Shown here in pieces: positions 53,646-64,000 of a DNA stretch of 64,000 bases (position 1 is the first letter of the stretch; every line of letters begins with the position of its first letter). The DNA is from Perognathus longimembris pacificus. Its lineage: Eukaryota > Chordata > Mammalia > Rodentia > Heteromyidae. Made by a program: the position numbers and the translations under genes. The notes under the pieces are model-generated. The model had not been told where the DNA came from and made no database searches. It saw only the letters and a program-made list of their open reading frames with translations. Where the stretch lies: assembly GCF_023159225.1 (NCBI RefSeq), contig NC_063174.1, positions 27,115,983 through 27,179,982 of the forward strand, read 5' to 3'.

Positions 53646-53879
53646 ATGCAAAAGTTGACTGACACACTCTGTAAACAAGTGATGTATGGGAAAATGCCTG
53701 GAGAGGCTGAGATGATAAACGCTTATCTATATGGAATTTCATCTGCCACACAATCCAGAATGAAGCACTCCAGAATGATAACCAGTGTATCCAAATGGCA
53801 ATAAGGACAGTTTGAAAACTATATACAAATGACAAGACCCCCTACACCCAATTCGAAGTGAATAAAATCAATGATCCTA
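53646..53879. other. No recognised element
   Basis: Short unique-looking spacer. Confidence 0.5.
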
Positions 53880-54248
53880 TGTGCTCAGTGTGGGTTTGCC
53901 AGAAAGGAAACCCGACACATGGTTCGGGCAGAAAGGAGTTTATTGGGGGGAAAGAAAACTGCTAGCCCACACAAGATGGAGGCGTGGGGAGACAGAGGGG
54001 AAGGAAGAAGGGAAAAAGAGAGAAAAGAGCAAGAAAGAGTAAGAGAGAAAAGGAGAGTGGGGACTGTATTGAGGCAGATTATATAGGAAAAGTTGAGAGA
54101 TATGTCCAGGTGGATTGGACATGACTTCAGAAAAGGAGGAGGCAACTGTCTCCAGGTGTGCCAGTTACCTAGGTAACTCAGGTACTGGGCGCAGACTTAA
54201 ACAGGTGGGGGGCATCTGCATGGAGCCCTCCCAGGGGTGGACCTTACA
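53880..54248 (-). mobile_element. Solo LTR of an endogenous retrovirus
   Basis: Read on the minus strand, the 369-base element starts TGTAAGGTCCACCCCTGGG and has a TATA box (CCTATATAATC) near 54085. Then come a pyrimidine-rich stretch, AATAAACTCC at about 53940, CCCGAACCATGTGTCGGG and a TG...CA end at ...CACTGAGCACA. No internal retroviral sequence lies on either side, so it is a solo LTR left by recombination. A 4-6 base TSD was not clear. ERV class is not assigned. Confidence 0.82.
54060..54100 (-). promoter_or_regulatory. LTR core promoter (TATA box)
   Basis: CCTATATAATC on the minus strand (about 54083-54093), about 140 bases upstream of the AATAAA signal in transcription direction. This is the expected U3 arrangement. 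Whether it is active cannot be judged from sequence. Confidence 0.5.
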
Positions 54249-55454
54249 CTCAGCTAGATGACAAAATTAGTTCTTCATTGGCTAAGAAGTGAGATTATGG
54301 AAAGAATCAGAATCATCTTAAAGCTTCATTTGGAAGATTTGTTTTTGCAGAGCATCATCTACTGCCTTTTCACATGATCTCAGCTTGGAGAAGATGCAGA
54401 TGTGTATGAGCCATGAAGCATCAGTCCTGCACCTGCGAAAAAGATGGTGCTTCAATTCCTCCCAAGATCCAGAAGCTACTAAATCTCAGCAAATTAACTT
54501 TATAAGAAATGCTATCTCCATAACTTCCTTGTAATTAAAAGGCATTGTTATCATGCTATCATCTGACTTTTAAGCTGTTCTGTCTATTGGAGTCAGGATC
54601 AGGTCCTGCTCAGCCAACTTCATGGACTTCATAATAAATGCAGCAAAATCAATTTTAGTAGCTTAGTTTTAGCAGAGTAGACAGAGAGTACCAGAGAATT
54701 AGCTGGGTAGAAAGGATAAACTCCAAAAGCTCAATCAAGCACAATCACATGAATAACAAGTATCTGTAATCTTATACTACTTGATAGTATGTATATTATA
54801 TATATTATAATTATATAGTCAACTACAACTTTTGATGCTCTAAGAAATGCTTATGTTATAATATTAAGTGAAAATGAGCAGCATATAGAACAGTGTCTAT
54901 AGTAAGATCACATGAATGTAAAAAGGGAAGGATCTAGAAAATGTGCCTGAAACATTGTCAGAATATTGTTAATATATTGTCTTCAAATAGTGGATCACTT
55001 AATTAATTTTTTATTTCTATTCTTCTACATTTTCCACATTTTCATATTGAATATACATTGATGAAATAAAATACCAGTTGAAATTAGATTTCCTAAGTGA
55101 CAACTTCATTCTTTGAAAATGTAGGGCTTTTCCTTTCTTTCTTTCTTCCTTTCTTTTTTTAATCTTCCTTGTTCTATCTTCATCAATATTCTTATCAAAA
55201 AGGGGAGAAAACAAATTAGTATTGCATTTGAGTGTATGCATTTATAGCTAATTTTCACACATTTTCTTCACTAGCACCAACATAAATGTTTGATCCCACA
55301 ACAAAAATTAAGGCTGGAATTCTTGAAAATTTAATGCTAACTAGAATGTACTTAGATAATCTCCACAAGATTTGAAAATGCCTGGTTATTGCAAATTGAC
55401 AGAGCCATTTTTATTGTTGCATAATGGAGAAATTTGACATTACAAAGGGCACAA
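54249..55454. other. No recognised element
   Basis: AT-rich unique-looking sequence. A short CTTTC tract lies at 55130-55158. Confidence 0.45.
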
Positions 55455-55639
55455 AAAGTTACAGTTTCACATGGTCTGTTAAAATTAACTCATGGGGGGA
55501 GGGAACCAGGAAGGGCGAAGATGGTGGGAAAACGAGGGAGGAGGTAACAAGTTCGATAAGTAATGTACTTGCCTTACATATGAAACTGTAGCCCCTCTGT
55601 ACTTCACTTTGACAATAAAGAAAAAAAAGGACACAAAAA
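55448..55639 (+). mobile_element. Short 5'-truncated L1 3' end
   Basis: TTACAGTTTCACATGGTCTG, CTCATGGGGGGAGGGAACC, GGAGGTAACAAGTTCGATAAG, TTACATATGAAACTGTAGCC, TTTGACAATAAAG, A-rich tail. The imperfect flanking duplicate G(G/A)CACAAAAA at about 55449 and 55630 is the probable TSD. It is the same 3'-UTR subfamily as 27342-28571. Confidence 0.87.
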
Positions 55640-56320
55640 TATTAGTCTGTCCCAGACTAATTCATCTCAATCTGCTTTCACCAGAATAGAATTGACAAAT
55701 TCAAAAGTTAAATTTAAGCAAATTATAAATGTTATGATCTCAAAAAAGAATTAGCACATAGTTACAAAGACTGTATAATAGAATATCATGATCTCTATTC
55801 CATCAAAATAAGTAGAAAATAGAAAAATAAAATTTCCTAAAATATGATTTTCCCAAAGCCACACAGAGTAAAATGTAATGGTGCTTGCATTTACTCATTT
55901 ATGAACATTTCCTGAGTGTACCATTAGATGCTTGAAAATATGTCACCACTGGGCTGTATCAAAAATGATTCTTTTTCTTAATCAAAATTCCCATGTTGCA
56001 AAAGTAATTTTGTAAAAAGACAATATTTAGTGTTTTCATTTCCAAAACATGCACTTGGAAAAATTAAAACTACTTCCTACTTGGCTTCATGGGGAAATTG
56101 CTACTAATAACTATTGTTAAAGTAGTTTGCAAAAATATGATATGCTATTTCATTGCCCGATGACAGGCTTAGCAGAACAAAGCATAAATTAAAAACAGTG
56201 CTATTGTTTTTTAGCTTTGCAAAATTATATGTGCTTTTAATAGTGGATAATTTTGTGTGTTTAAATATCTAGAAACATGTATTAAAATGAATATCCTTAC
56301 ATCTTCAATAATGTAAATGT
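55640..56320. other. No recognised element
   Basis: Very AT-rich unique-looking sequence. Confidence 0.5.
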
Positions 56321-56321
56321 A

Positions 56322-56366
<45 letters not shown>
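56321..56366 (+). repeat. (TG)n microsatellite
   Basis: About 21 uninterrupted GT units on the tail side of an inverted SINE. Confidence 0.95.
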
Positions 56367-56580
56367 ATGCTATTCTTGGAGTTTGAACTCAGCCTAGACA
56401 CTGTCTCTGATCTTCTTTGGTCAAGGCTAACATTCTGCCACTTGAGCCACAGCACCACTTCTGGCCTTTTCTGAGTAGTTTAGTGGAGATAAGAGTCTCA
56501 CTGACTCCTGCCCAGGCTGACTTTGAACCATGATCCTCAGATCTCAGGGTGAATACCCAGGATTATAGGTGTGAGCCAGA
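56367..56580 (-). mobile_element. Composite SINE
   Basis: TTCTTGGAGTTTGAACTCAG, CATTCTGCCACTTGAGCCAC, GTGGAGATAAGAGTCTCACT, ATCCTCAGATCTCAGGGTG, TATAGGTGTGAGCCA, inverted. Confidence 0.83.
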
Positions 56581-56810
56581 AAGCATGCTTTTAAAAGCAT
56601 TGAAGATAGGTTAGGTCCTAAACTCAAGCCCTAGAACTGTCAAAAAAAATTAACAATGCAAGACTATTATGTTCTATCACAAAGATTTACCTAAATTTCT
56701 AGAAAGGATCAGGGACAATGTGGGAATTTATTCAATGCATATTTTTTAATAAACTGTAAGGGCCAAGAAACAGCACAAATGACTTTTTACCTGTCCAATA
56801 TACACCAAAA
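56581..56810. other. No recognised element
   Basis: AT-rich spacer; the start may include a SINE right-arm trace (CTCAAGCCCTAGAACTGTC). Confidence 0.45.
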
Positions 56811-56860
56811 TACACACACACACACACACACACACGCACGCACGCACGCACACGCACATA
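56811..56860 (+). repeat. (CA)n/(GCAC)n microsatellite
   Basis: CA units changing to GCACGCAC. Confidence 0.95.
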
Positions 56861-56899
56861 GTTACTTCAGAGTTATCAAGATCATTCAAGAATTACTCA

Positions 56900-56972
56900 T
56901 CTGCCTGCCTGCCTTTCTTCCGTCCTTCCTTTCTTTTTTCTTTCTCCTTTCTTTCCTTCTCTCTTTCTTTTG
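56900..56972 (+). repeat. Polypyrimidine tract
   Basis: CTGCCTGCC then CTTTC/CTCC-rich sequence, about 70 bases. Confidence 0.88.
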
Positions 56973-57139
56973 GCAGGGGCTCCATTACCTCACTAAAGAG
57001 CACAAACCTAAGCCTGTCTAGGTTGTCTAAGGGAAGAAGTGAGAGCCTCACAAGACCTGTGAAGGTAAAGCAAGAGCATGGCATCATATGTAGTTACTTG
57101 ATACTAAAGGACACTGCTGAAATTTTGTCTTCTTACTAT

Positions 57140-57516
57140 TGTAGGGGAGCCCAAGAAACAGTGCTCTCAGAGTCTGGAGACTTTATTCAAGACAAATATC
57201 TTTTCTACCTCCACAAAAAGGCAAGTTTTTCTAAATTCATTCTCTGCCCATTTTACTTACCCTATCCCTGAGTAAGAGGAGTAGCAATCAGGTGTGTGGA
57301 AATGATGTGCTTCCCCTGTCTCTGTTCTTTCTCTTCAAAGGGTCAGTTCTCTTGGCTCCTTGGTACCCAAAGTTTGCCCTGGAGATTCAGCCCCAGCCAG
57401 AGCTCCCAGAGGTGGGTTCAGCAGCTCTGTTTGCCACAAGGGCTCAATGCTAGCAGCACAGATGGCCAGCAGAGCCAGAGCCCTCACCATCCCCCAGCAT
57501 TCTAGTAGGAATCACA
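57140..57516 (-). mobile_element. Candidate LTR (solo), family unknown
   Basis: On the minus strand it starts TGTGATTCCTACTAGAATGC and ends GAATAAAGTCTCCAGACTC ... GGGCTCCCCTACA. It therefore has TG...CA termini, an AATAAA signal about 50 bases from the end, and U5-like sequence. No TSD is visible, no TATA box is obvious and no second copy occurs in the window, so this is a candidate only. Confidence 0.4.
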
Positions 57517-57875
57517 TAGTATTTGGCTCTTTCTTTAGGTTCTATTTGTATCCCAACATGTTCGGAAACTAACGGCACCATATCAAAACACCATGCTTAC
57601 TTTCAGGGAAAAGATTTCATTTATCACTGATGCATTTGTCAAAATTCTCAGCCAAATCACTCCTGGCTTTATTAGGAAGGTCATCCATCATCCCATAAGA
57701 CGGTGAGTCCACACTGAAGTCATTTGCTTCCCATATTGACATTTTGGTCACTTCACTCGAACACTCTTATTTATAATGTTCCTCATTTAAAAGATTCATT
57801 AATTTTCACCTGAAAGTATGTGAGAAGGAAGTTAGATCACCAGTGTGAAAGGAAAATGAATATAAAAATTGTTCA
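57517..57875. other. No recognised element
   Basis: Unique-looking sequence. Confidence 0.5.
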
Positions 57876-58114
57876 AGATTAACACTTTCGGGGGCTGGGG
57901 ATATGGCCTAGTGGCAAGAGTGCTTGCCTCCTTTACATGAGGCCCTGGGTTCAATTCCCCAGCACCACATATACAGAAAACGGCCAGAAGTGGCGCTGTG
58001 GCTCAAGTGGCAGAGTGCTAGCCTTGAGCAAAAAGAAGCCAGGGACAGTGCTCAGGCCCTGAGTCCAAGGCCCAGGACTGGCAAAAAAAAAAAAAAAAAG
58101 AGATTAACACTTTC
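57876..58114 (+). mobile_element. ID-dimer SINE with TSD
   Basis: Clean full-length copy, body 57890-58100, flanked by AGATTAACACTTTC at 57876-57889 and 58101-58114. The head, B-box (GGTTCAATTCC), second arm and A-run are all intact. It is the best single reference copy in the window. Confidence 0.96.
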
Positions 58115-58129
58115 AAAACTGATGAGTAT

Positions 58130-58275
58130 ATGTTAGGTACCACTCTAAGTGTGTTTTACCAATATGAAGTTGTATACATCTCATAAGGACCATGTCAGGT
58201 AAACACTATTATTGTTTACATTTTATAGATGTGGAAACCAAGGCATAGAGCAATTAGGAAGTTTGCTGGCTCAGA
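58130..58275 (+). mobile_element. MIR remnant
   Basis: GGTACCACTCTAAGTGTGTT, AAACACTATTATTGTTTACA, TTTTATAGATGTGGAAACCA, AGGCATAGAGCAATTAGG: strong MIR order. Confidence 0.7.
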
Positions 58276-58954
58276 CAGATCTATCCTACCACATAATGGC
58301 ATAGTGACCATAATGGCAAAAGTGAAATAAATGTCACCACATTATACAAAGAAATATAGGGTATAACATAATAACTAATTAACAAAAACTTACCTCTGAA
58401 AATTCTACTCCTCCTCCATGTATCTTACTTTAAAATTCCCACTCTGTGTTAAACATTAAAACAGGGCCCACTCCTACCTACCCAGCTTGATTATTCTCTT
58501 CCTACCACAGAAAATGTGCTTCTAGGAGCTGACAGCATTAATCAAAGGCTACATCATGGGAAGTCACCTTCTGGCTTACTCTGTCTATAACTGTGGTTTT
58601 TTTGCTTCTGCCAATCCTCCACTGTAACTGAATAAGCAGGACTCATGGGGTATAATCCCAAAAATAAGGTTTGTTTTTTCCTCCTGACTGGTTCTTTAAA
58701 CCTGTTCAGGTTCTTTCCTTAACTCTGATTTTCTAAGATCATGCCTGGGTTAAGAATGATCATCTAAAACTATAGTTATGGTCTAAAATCACTTTCCTTA
58801 TTGAAAATGGTCCATCAAGTGGATATAGAATCAATAACAGATCCATGGCCTTTCAAAGTGAACACCATTCCCTCAATGTGACCTCCAAGTCAGCAGCAAG
58901 CTGCCCTCCACCTCAGAAAGGAACCCAGGGTTAAAGTCTGTCTTTCTTTCATTT
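58276..58954. other. No recognised element
   Basis: Unique-looking sequence. Confidence 0.5.
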
Positions 58955-59195
58955 TTTATATATTATATTAAATAATTGTACAAAATTATTTCATTTCCAC
59001 ATGTCCGGTTGAGTACAATGCATCATGATTGATGTCATCCCTTCCCTCATGCCCTCCCCCATTTCAGACCTACCCATCCCTTCAATTTGCTTAGTTCCAT
59101 TTTCACATATGTACATTCGGTTGTGACTGCATTTACCCACCTCAACTCTCTACCTAGTGTCTACCTAGTGTTTGTCACAAATGCTTTCTCCTCCA
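58955..59195 (-). mobile_element. Old L1-like 3' end
   Basis: On the plus strand: AATTGTACAAAATTATTTC, ACAATGCATCATGATTGATG, TCATCCCTTCCCTCATGCCC, CATATGTACATTCGGTTGTG. The reverse complement shares GATGCATTGTA and TGTACAATTA with the copies at 32896 and 33091. Confidence 0.5.
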
Positions 59196-59344
59196 CTTGG
59201 CCCATTATGATTCTTGTGTTTTGTCTCACCTAGGACTGCAGCTGTAAAGGAATGAAAAGGGCAGGAGCATGTCTACTTGACTTATTCTGTGCTGGAGTTA
59301 CCTGAAGCAGACATCTTCTATTGTGGTGGTCTTTGTGACTCCTC

Positions 59345-59600
59345 ACATTTTTACTTTTTCATTATTATTTTTTAATTATCTTTAATTATACAGAGGAAGT
59401 TCCACATAACAAAGGAGCTTATGAATTCAAATGCACATGTCACTCCTTCAACATTCTCACCCCCACTTCCAACCACCCCTTCCCTTACTTTTCTTAGTTT
59501 TGTGGTATATATATACAATGAATTCTTGACCCATTCTCCCCCTACCTCCTTTTCTCCTTCATTCATCTTCCCCTTTCCCCTGGCCTCACCCCCTGTTAGA
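59345..59600 (-). mobile_element. Old L1-like 3' end
   Basis: On the plus strand: ATTATCTTTAATTATACAGAG, CACTCCTTCAACATTCTCACC, CCCTTCCCTTACTTTTCTTAG, ATACAATGAATTCTTGACCC. The reverse complement matches the 32940-33090 unit block for block. Confidence 0.55.
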
Positions 59601-60429
59601 TGTAACTATTTCCAAACACAAGAAGTTTACAAATCATGGGGCAGAGACTTCAAATTTAGTCCTTGTTACTATCACTGACTGTCTCAAATTGTGGTTCTGT
59701 TCCCACTTTTCTTGGTAACCACAGCTGATAGTTTTGGGTTTTTTTTGTTTTGTTTTGTTTTTTTGCAGAACCCTGTGAATCCATCCTTTCTGAGGCCGCA
59801 AGTACCAGCACTAAGCACCTTCTCCCATTGAACAGCCTGGTCTCTACCTCAGTCTATTCACAAGCAAGGCAGTATCTCACAGAACACTGTGCAAAGATGC
59901 CAGGCCCAAGGTTAGCACTGAAGATTCTGAAGAGAAAGTCTCAGTTAGGTTCAAAGGAAAAAAAGCCTCACTTTCTCCACACAGAGGAGAAAATGACCCG
60001 CCAGCTACACAGGTAGAAGGTGTGGCCTCCTTTATATCTTCTGAGGCACATGGAGGCTTTGCATACATTTGAACAGAATCTGGTCACTTCAGTACTCTCA
60101 GGTAAAAATCTGACATGTTAATAGACATTTTCTGATTCTGTTTGTCCCAATTTTGAGTCTTTGAGGTAATAAACAAAAGTAGACATTTCCCATTCACATT
60201 TGGACTTCAAAGCCAAGAGCAATTGGGTAGCAGAGGCCTCAGCAGTGGGAACCAGGAGAGAAGACTTGGAAAAGTGTTTAGGAATCTGCAATCACAAATT
60301 TGAAGACCTGGAATGTGAAGCAATAGCTCCTTCGAATTCCAGTTTTGTACGACCTTTCCTTTGAATGAGGAGATTCTCCCTTGATTCCTTCCGTGCATGA
60401 GTGCTGTGAGTTTGGAAAGTTCAGAGAAG
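59601..60429. other. No recognised element
   Basis: Unique-looking sequence with a (TTTTG)/T-run at 59738-59766. The 88-codon frame 59750-60016 begins in that T-run and has no recognised domain. Confidence 0.45.
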
Positions 60430-60600
60430 GTCTAGTGGACAGAGCAGACTTCAGACTGTGGATCCGAATTCCAATTCTCTATTTAGCAGCTGTGTGACTT
60501 GAAGCAAGTTATATAATCCTTCAAGTCCCAGTGGAGTCATCACTAGAATAAAGATATCAACAGCCCTTCCAGGGTCATTATAAGAATTTAAAAGAAACAA
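60430..60600 (+). mobile_element. MIR remnant
   Basis: AGCAGACTTCAGACTGTGGA, AATTCTCTATTTAGCAGCTG, TGTGACTTGAAGCAAGTTAT, ATAATCCTTCAAGTCCCAG: near-full-length MIR order. Confidence 0.75.
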
Positions 60601-61014
60601 ACAAAAGCAAAGAAGGACTAAGTCACAGGTGCTGAACAAAGAGCCCTCCCTTCCCCCTTCAAGGGCCAAAACAGACTTGAAAACATATGGTGCTTTGTAG
60701 CCACCTTAGGTTTGTATAGCACTTTTTAAACTTCCAGAGCATCTTTGCAGCTGTTTCCTTATTTTTTTTCTTCAAGAAAAGTAAGTCATGAAGAAAAGAA
60801 ACCCAAAATAAGAAGAAGTGCAGTGCATTATATAAGAAAAGCAAAAAAGCCCCCTGGTTCTACCAGCACTGGGGATGTGGCACATAGTAGTTTCCAGGAG
60901 GAACAAGAAGTGCCAAGTTCAGTCTTCAGTGAACATTCTCCATTTAAAATAATAATAAGCCAGATATCTGTTTGTGTTGTGAATTTGACCTAAAAATTAG
61001 TTTTCAAGAAGAAA
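60601..61014. other. No recognised element
   Basis: Unique-looking sequence. Confidence 0.5.
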
Positions 61015-61187
61015 GAAGTCTTGCTATTGCAATTGCCTGCAAGTGGAGCCACAGTGGCGTTCGGCCTTGCTAATCACTGATGTGTACTCCCCGGTGAGAC
61101 CATCGGAATGCAGCCGAGCCTGGCTAGCCTATTAAAACCTCCTAAATATAGCCTCTGAGGTGTCTTGTTTGCTGGACCCTGTTACAT
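61015..61187 (+). mobile_element. LTR-like 3' fragment
   Basis: GC-richer than its surroundings: CCTGCAAGTGGAGCCACAGT, CGGTGAGACCATCGGAATGC, AGCCTATTAAAACCTCC (ATTAAA-type signal), GCCTCTGAGGTGTCTTGTTT, ending GCTGGACCCTGTTACA. The end is similar to the LTR-like fragment ending at 31861 (CTCTGAG and GGACCC.GTTACA). The 5' end was not found. Confidence 0.42.
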
Positions 61188-61572
61188 CTCAAGATCCAAA
61201 GCAAGTATAATGTGCATACAGATAAAATGGAGCCTAGCTGGAACCCAAGCCATGCCCTTGCTCTTCCCTTTTTGTGTGTACTTGCATTGGCCCCACAGTT
61301 AAGTCCTGAGATACACATCATGCCAAAGGAACATAGTGCCAGCCTTACCCTCCTAATCAGCCAGCACCACTCTCTTGGCCTTTGAACAAATGAACTTAGG
61401 GGGATAATTTTTCACAAACTATATCGATAAGTATTTGAGAGACATGGTCGAAGCAGGTGGCTGAGTTTTGGGCGCATGCAACAAATTCAGACAAAGGCAT
61501 CTGTCTCATGCCATTCTGGCCATTTCACCCAGGGGTCATGTGCTCTTTGGCCCAATGGAATTGGAATTTAAT
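61188..61572. other. No recognised element
   Basis: Unique-looking sequence. Confidence 0.5.
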
Positions 61573-61810
61573 CTAAGTTCTGCCATTTTTTTTTTTTTTG
61601 GCCAGTCCTGGGCCTTGGACTCAGGGCCTGAGCACTGTCCCTGGCTTCTTCCCGCTCAAGGCTACCACTCTGCCACTTGAGCCACAGCGCCGCTTCTGGC
61701 CGTTTTCTGTATATGTGGTGCTGGGGAATCGAACCTAGGGCCTCGTGTATCCGAGGCAGGCACTCTTGCCACTAAGCTATATCCCCAGCCCCTAAGTTCT
61801 GCCATTTTTT
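61573..61810 (-). mobile_element. ID-dimer SINE with TSD
   Basis: Full-length inverted copy, body 61592-61791, flanked by the 19-base perfect TSD CTAAGTTCTGCCATTTTTT at 61573-61591 and 61792-61810. Low divergence; probably the youngest or among the youngest insertions here. Confidence 0.96.
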
Positions 61811-61879
61811 AAGGGTATGAGGTAGAACAAGTTCATCAATCTGAGCAGCAGCTAAAAGATGAGCACACACAAAAGGAAC

Positions 61880-62116
61880 ATCTAAACCCAGCACCATTGG
61901 CTCACACACCTATAATCCTAGCTACTTAAGGAGACTGAGATTCGATGATCATAGTTTAAAGCCAGCCTGGGCAGGAAAGTGTATGAGATGCTAACCTCCA
62001 ATTAATCACCATAAAGCCAAAGAAAGAGCTATGATCAAGTAGCAGAGCACTAGTTTTGAACACAAAAGCCCAGGCCCTGAGTTCAAGCCCATAATCAGTG
62101 TGCATACACACACGTG

Positions 62117-62152
<36 letters not shown>

Positions 62153-62153
62153 C
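61880..62153 (+). mobile_element. Composite SINE with (CA)n tail
   Basis: AACCCAGCACCATTGGCTC, ATAATCCTAGCTACTTAAGG, TTAAAGCCAGCCTGGGCAGG, CCTCCAATTAATCACC, AGTAGCAGAGCACTAG, GAGTTCAAGCCCATAATCAG, then (CA)n at 62104-62150. Confidence 0.83.
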
Positions 62154-62389
62154 TTTTAGAGTCTTTTCCAAACTTAAACTAGATCCTTATAATATTAATA
62201 CCGCTTGACTTTCCCCCAGGCACAATGGTTACAGAAAATGAGAGGCAGGCATGATCATCCGATGAGGTAATACAACTGTGTTATCCCAGAGGTAACAACC
62301 TGGATGTTGAAGGACGGCCTTTCCCTGTGAGTGCTGCAAGGATAACAACAGTGACAGCAAACAGGCCCTCTGTAGTGCGGCCTATATTC
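62154..62389. other. No recognised element
   Basis: Unique-looking spacer. Confidence 0.5.
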
Positions 62390-62690
62390 CAGTGCTGTTC
62401 TATGTGCTTCTTGCTGGCTAATTCACCTGATTCTCATAGCAATATTATTCTAGCACCTGATTATTATTACCTGATAGTATTACCTGATTCTCCCTGCAAT
62501 ATTATAGATTGCATCAGAATTCATATGATTAGGGATTGCATTGGGAATTACTATTCTAATTTCACAAATAAATCTCAGACACAGAGGGGCTAAGTGATTT
62601 CCCCCAGATTAAACAGTTTGTGATTGTGAAGGACAGGCCTAGCCCATGTCATTAGATCCAGACCCTCATTTACCACTGTTATACAATAGA
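62390..62690 (+). mobile_element. MIR remnant
   Basis: TTCTATGTGCTTCTTGCTGG, CACCTGATTCTCATAGCAAT at the left. GACACAGAGGGGCTAAGTGA, TTTCCCCCAGATTAAACAG and GTCATTAGATCCAGACCCTC at the right. An internal ACCTGAT(T)ATTATTA duplication expands the middle. Confidence 0.7.
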
Positions 62691-63854
62691 GTCTCTCGAT
62701 ATCCTGACCAGACTCCCATTCAGGTGTAATGACCCACAGGGCACTCCAAGTATAACTCTTCTCATGGTTCCTGGTAGCCATTATCCTCCAATAAGCACTA
62801 ATATCTATGAAAAGTAGCTTAATCATCTATACAGAATGATGCCCCAAGGACACACAAAGTATCTGTGGGTTGCCTGAGAAGAATGGTTCAGGACAACAGG
62901 CACAGTCCATTTGGTTGTGGCAGGATTCACAAAGGTACTGTCAGAGATGGCTCAACAATAAGCCACATGAAAGGTAGAAGGAAAAAAAAAAGAGAACAGA
63001 ATTGGTAAATTCCTTTGGTGGTGAATGCCCTGAGGTAGTGACACTGTCCAGTAAATCATTGTAGAACACTTTGGGGTATAGAAGTCTCACATCAATGGTG
63101 GAAATGAGAGGCACTTGGCTTTAAACTATAAGCATTGCTGTTGCAGTTACCCCTAAACTGGCCTGGTTTCAAGAAGCCCGCAGGTGCAGCTGTATCTACT
63201 GAACTTCCAATGTCCATCATACTGGTCACTGATTATAAATTCCTGAAAGGCAGAGTATATGTTTTTTGCATTTTGATGAGCCCCAGAAACTGTCAGAGAC
63301 CTTTCATTCATATAGTAGTCCACTGATAAATGTGATCAAATCAATCAAATATTTTAATAGAGATTTTACTAAGGCTGTCCCTTAAAGCATTTATAATGTG
63401 ATTCAACCTGAAGAAGATTTTGACCTGAAGAAGTTATGTAAGTGTAGCCATACCTTCACTTCCACCTTTTCAATGTTCAGTAGTCTTCAGGAAATTACAT
63501 GAGATAGCCAGATCTTTCTTATAAAACAAGCTTTGGGTTAGATGATTTTTCCCAATAATAGGAAAGGCTTTTGAGCACGTAGGTAGGTTAGACTATGATG
63601 TTCAGTAGGTCAGGTGTGCTCAAAGCTGTAGATGTTTTCAGTTTATGTGGGTTCATTGAGATGTGACCTTTCGTAACTCAAGGAGCATCTGAAGCTTTAA
63701 CCTCAGAATTTTTTCTTGCAGAGGCAATGGTATAAACCAATTTGTCTTTTCTAAGACTAAACAAGAATACAAAAACTTGTGACATCTACAGACCTAGACC
63801 AAACTGTAAAAATACTTGCTGCAAACTAGTTCTCTGCAAGACATATATTTTTTC
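62691..63854. other. No recognised element
   Basis: Unique-looking sequence of about 1.2 kb. No gene, RNA or repeat recognised. Confidence 0.45.
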
Positions 63855-63930
63855 CTTCATTCCCAGAGATCAAACCCAATAGCTTGAGTATGCTATTAAA
63901 TGCTCTACCATTGACTGTATACCCAGCTCG
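63855..63930 (-). mobile_element. Diverged ID element
   Basis: CATTCCCAGAGATCAAACCC, AATAGCTTGAGTATGCTATT, AAATGCTCTACCATTGACTG, TATACCCAGCTCGAG: inverted ID order. Confidence 0.6.
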
Positions 63931-64000
63931 AGATTATCTTATTTTAAAAGTCTTTCCTCTCTAGAGAAAGAGTAAACTCCAGAAAACTCTGAAAACTTAG

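Noticed and set aside
57890..57965. Possible tRNA gene (A and B boxes, GGTTCAATTCC)
   Set aside because: It is the head of an ID-dimer SINE with TSD and poly(A) tail; no complete cloverleaf or 3' terminator as in a real tRNA gene.

Overview
The window looks like non-coding rodent nuclear DNA. No intact protein-coding gene, rRNA gene, functional tRNA gene or CRISPR array could be supported on either strand. Open frames longer than 60 codons fall in microsatellites, SINEs, L1 remnants or AT-rich unique DNA. None has a recognisable domain, a conserved exon structure or a codon pattern suggesting selection.

The repeats indicate the organism. There are B1-like (7SL-derived) and ID-like (tRNA-derived) SINEs, B4-like B1+ID fusions, MIR remnants, MaLR-type LTRs and L1 3' ends. 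The commonest young insertion is a roughly 200-base two-part element: an ID-like head with Pol III A and B boxes, then a second tRNA-like arm. From memory this resembles the ID-dimer SINEs of pocket mice, kangaroo rats and gophers (Geomyoidea). The species assignment is inference; the rodent assignment is fairly safe. I call this element the 'ID-dimer SINE', and the older B1-like left arm plus the same right arm the 'composite SINE'.

Layout. 1-8 kb: old composite SINEs, MIR and microsatellites. 8.4-9.7 kb: MaLR LTR with internal sequence, then a 5'-truncated L1 at 10.1-10.7 kb. 11-26 kb: many SINEs, including nests at 20.9-21.4 and 24.2-24.7 kb, plus long polypyrimidine and (GA)n tracts. 27.3-28.6 kb: minus-strand L1 with ORF2 3' end and a 15-base target-site duplication (TSD). 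29-33.3 kb: MaLR and other LTR fragments with tandem L1-like 3' ends. 34.2-34.8 kb: another short L1. 37.1-38.1 kb: nested SINEs beside one arm of a 327-base inverted repeat whose partner is at 50.1-50.4 kb. 44.0-46.0 kb: a stacked locus in which an L1 sits at the edge of a SINE and a second L1 with a double poly(A) tail sits inside the first. 53.9-54.25 kb: a full-length solo LTR. 57.1-57.5 and 61.0-61.2 kb: further LTR-like segments. The remainder is AT-rich single-copy-looking sequence.

No genes work together here. The main content is a readable order of retrotransposition events. The strongest observations are the near-identical inverted repeat (37264-37590 / 50110-50437) and the L1-in-L1 locus with an apparent 3' transduction. 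I found no convincing new gene system. All coordinates of diverged repeats are by eye and approximate, except TSDs, which were read directly.
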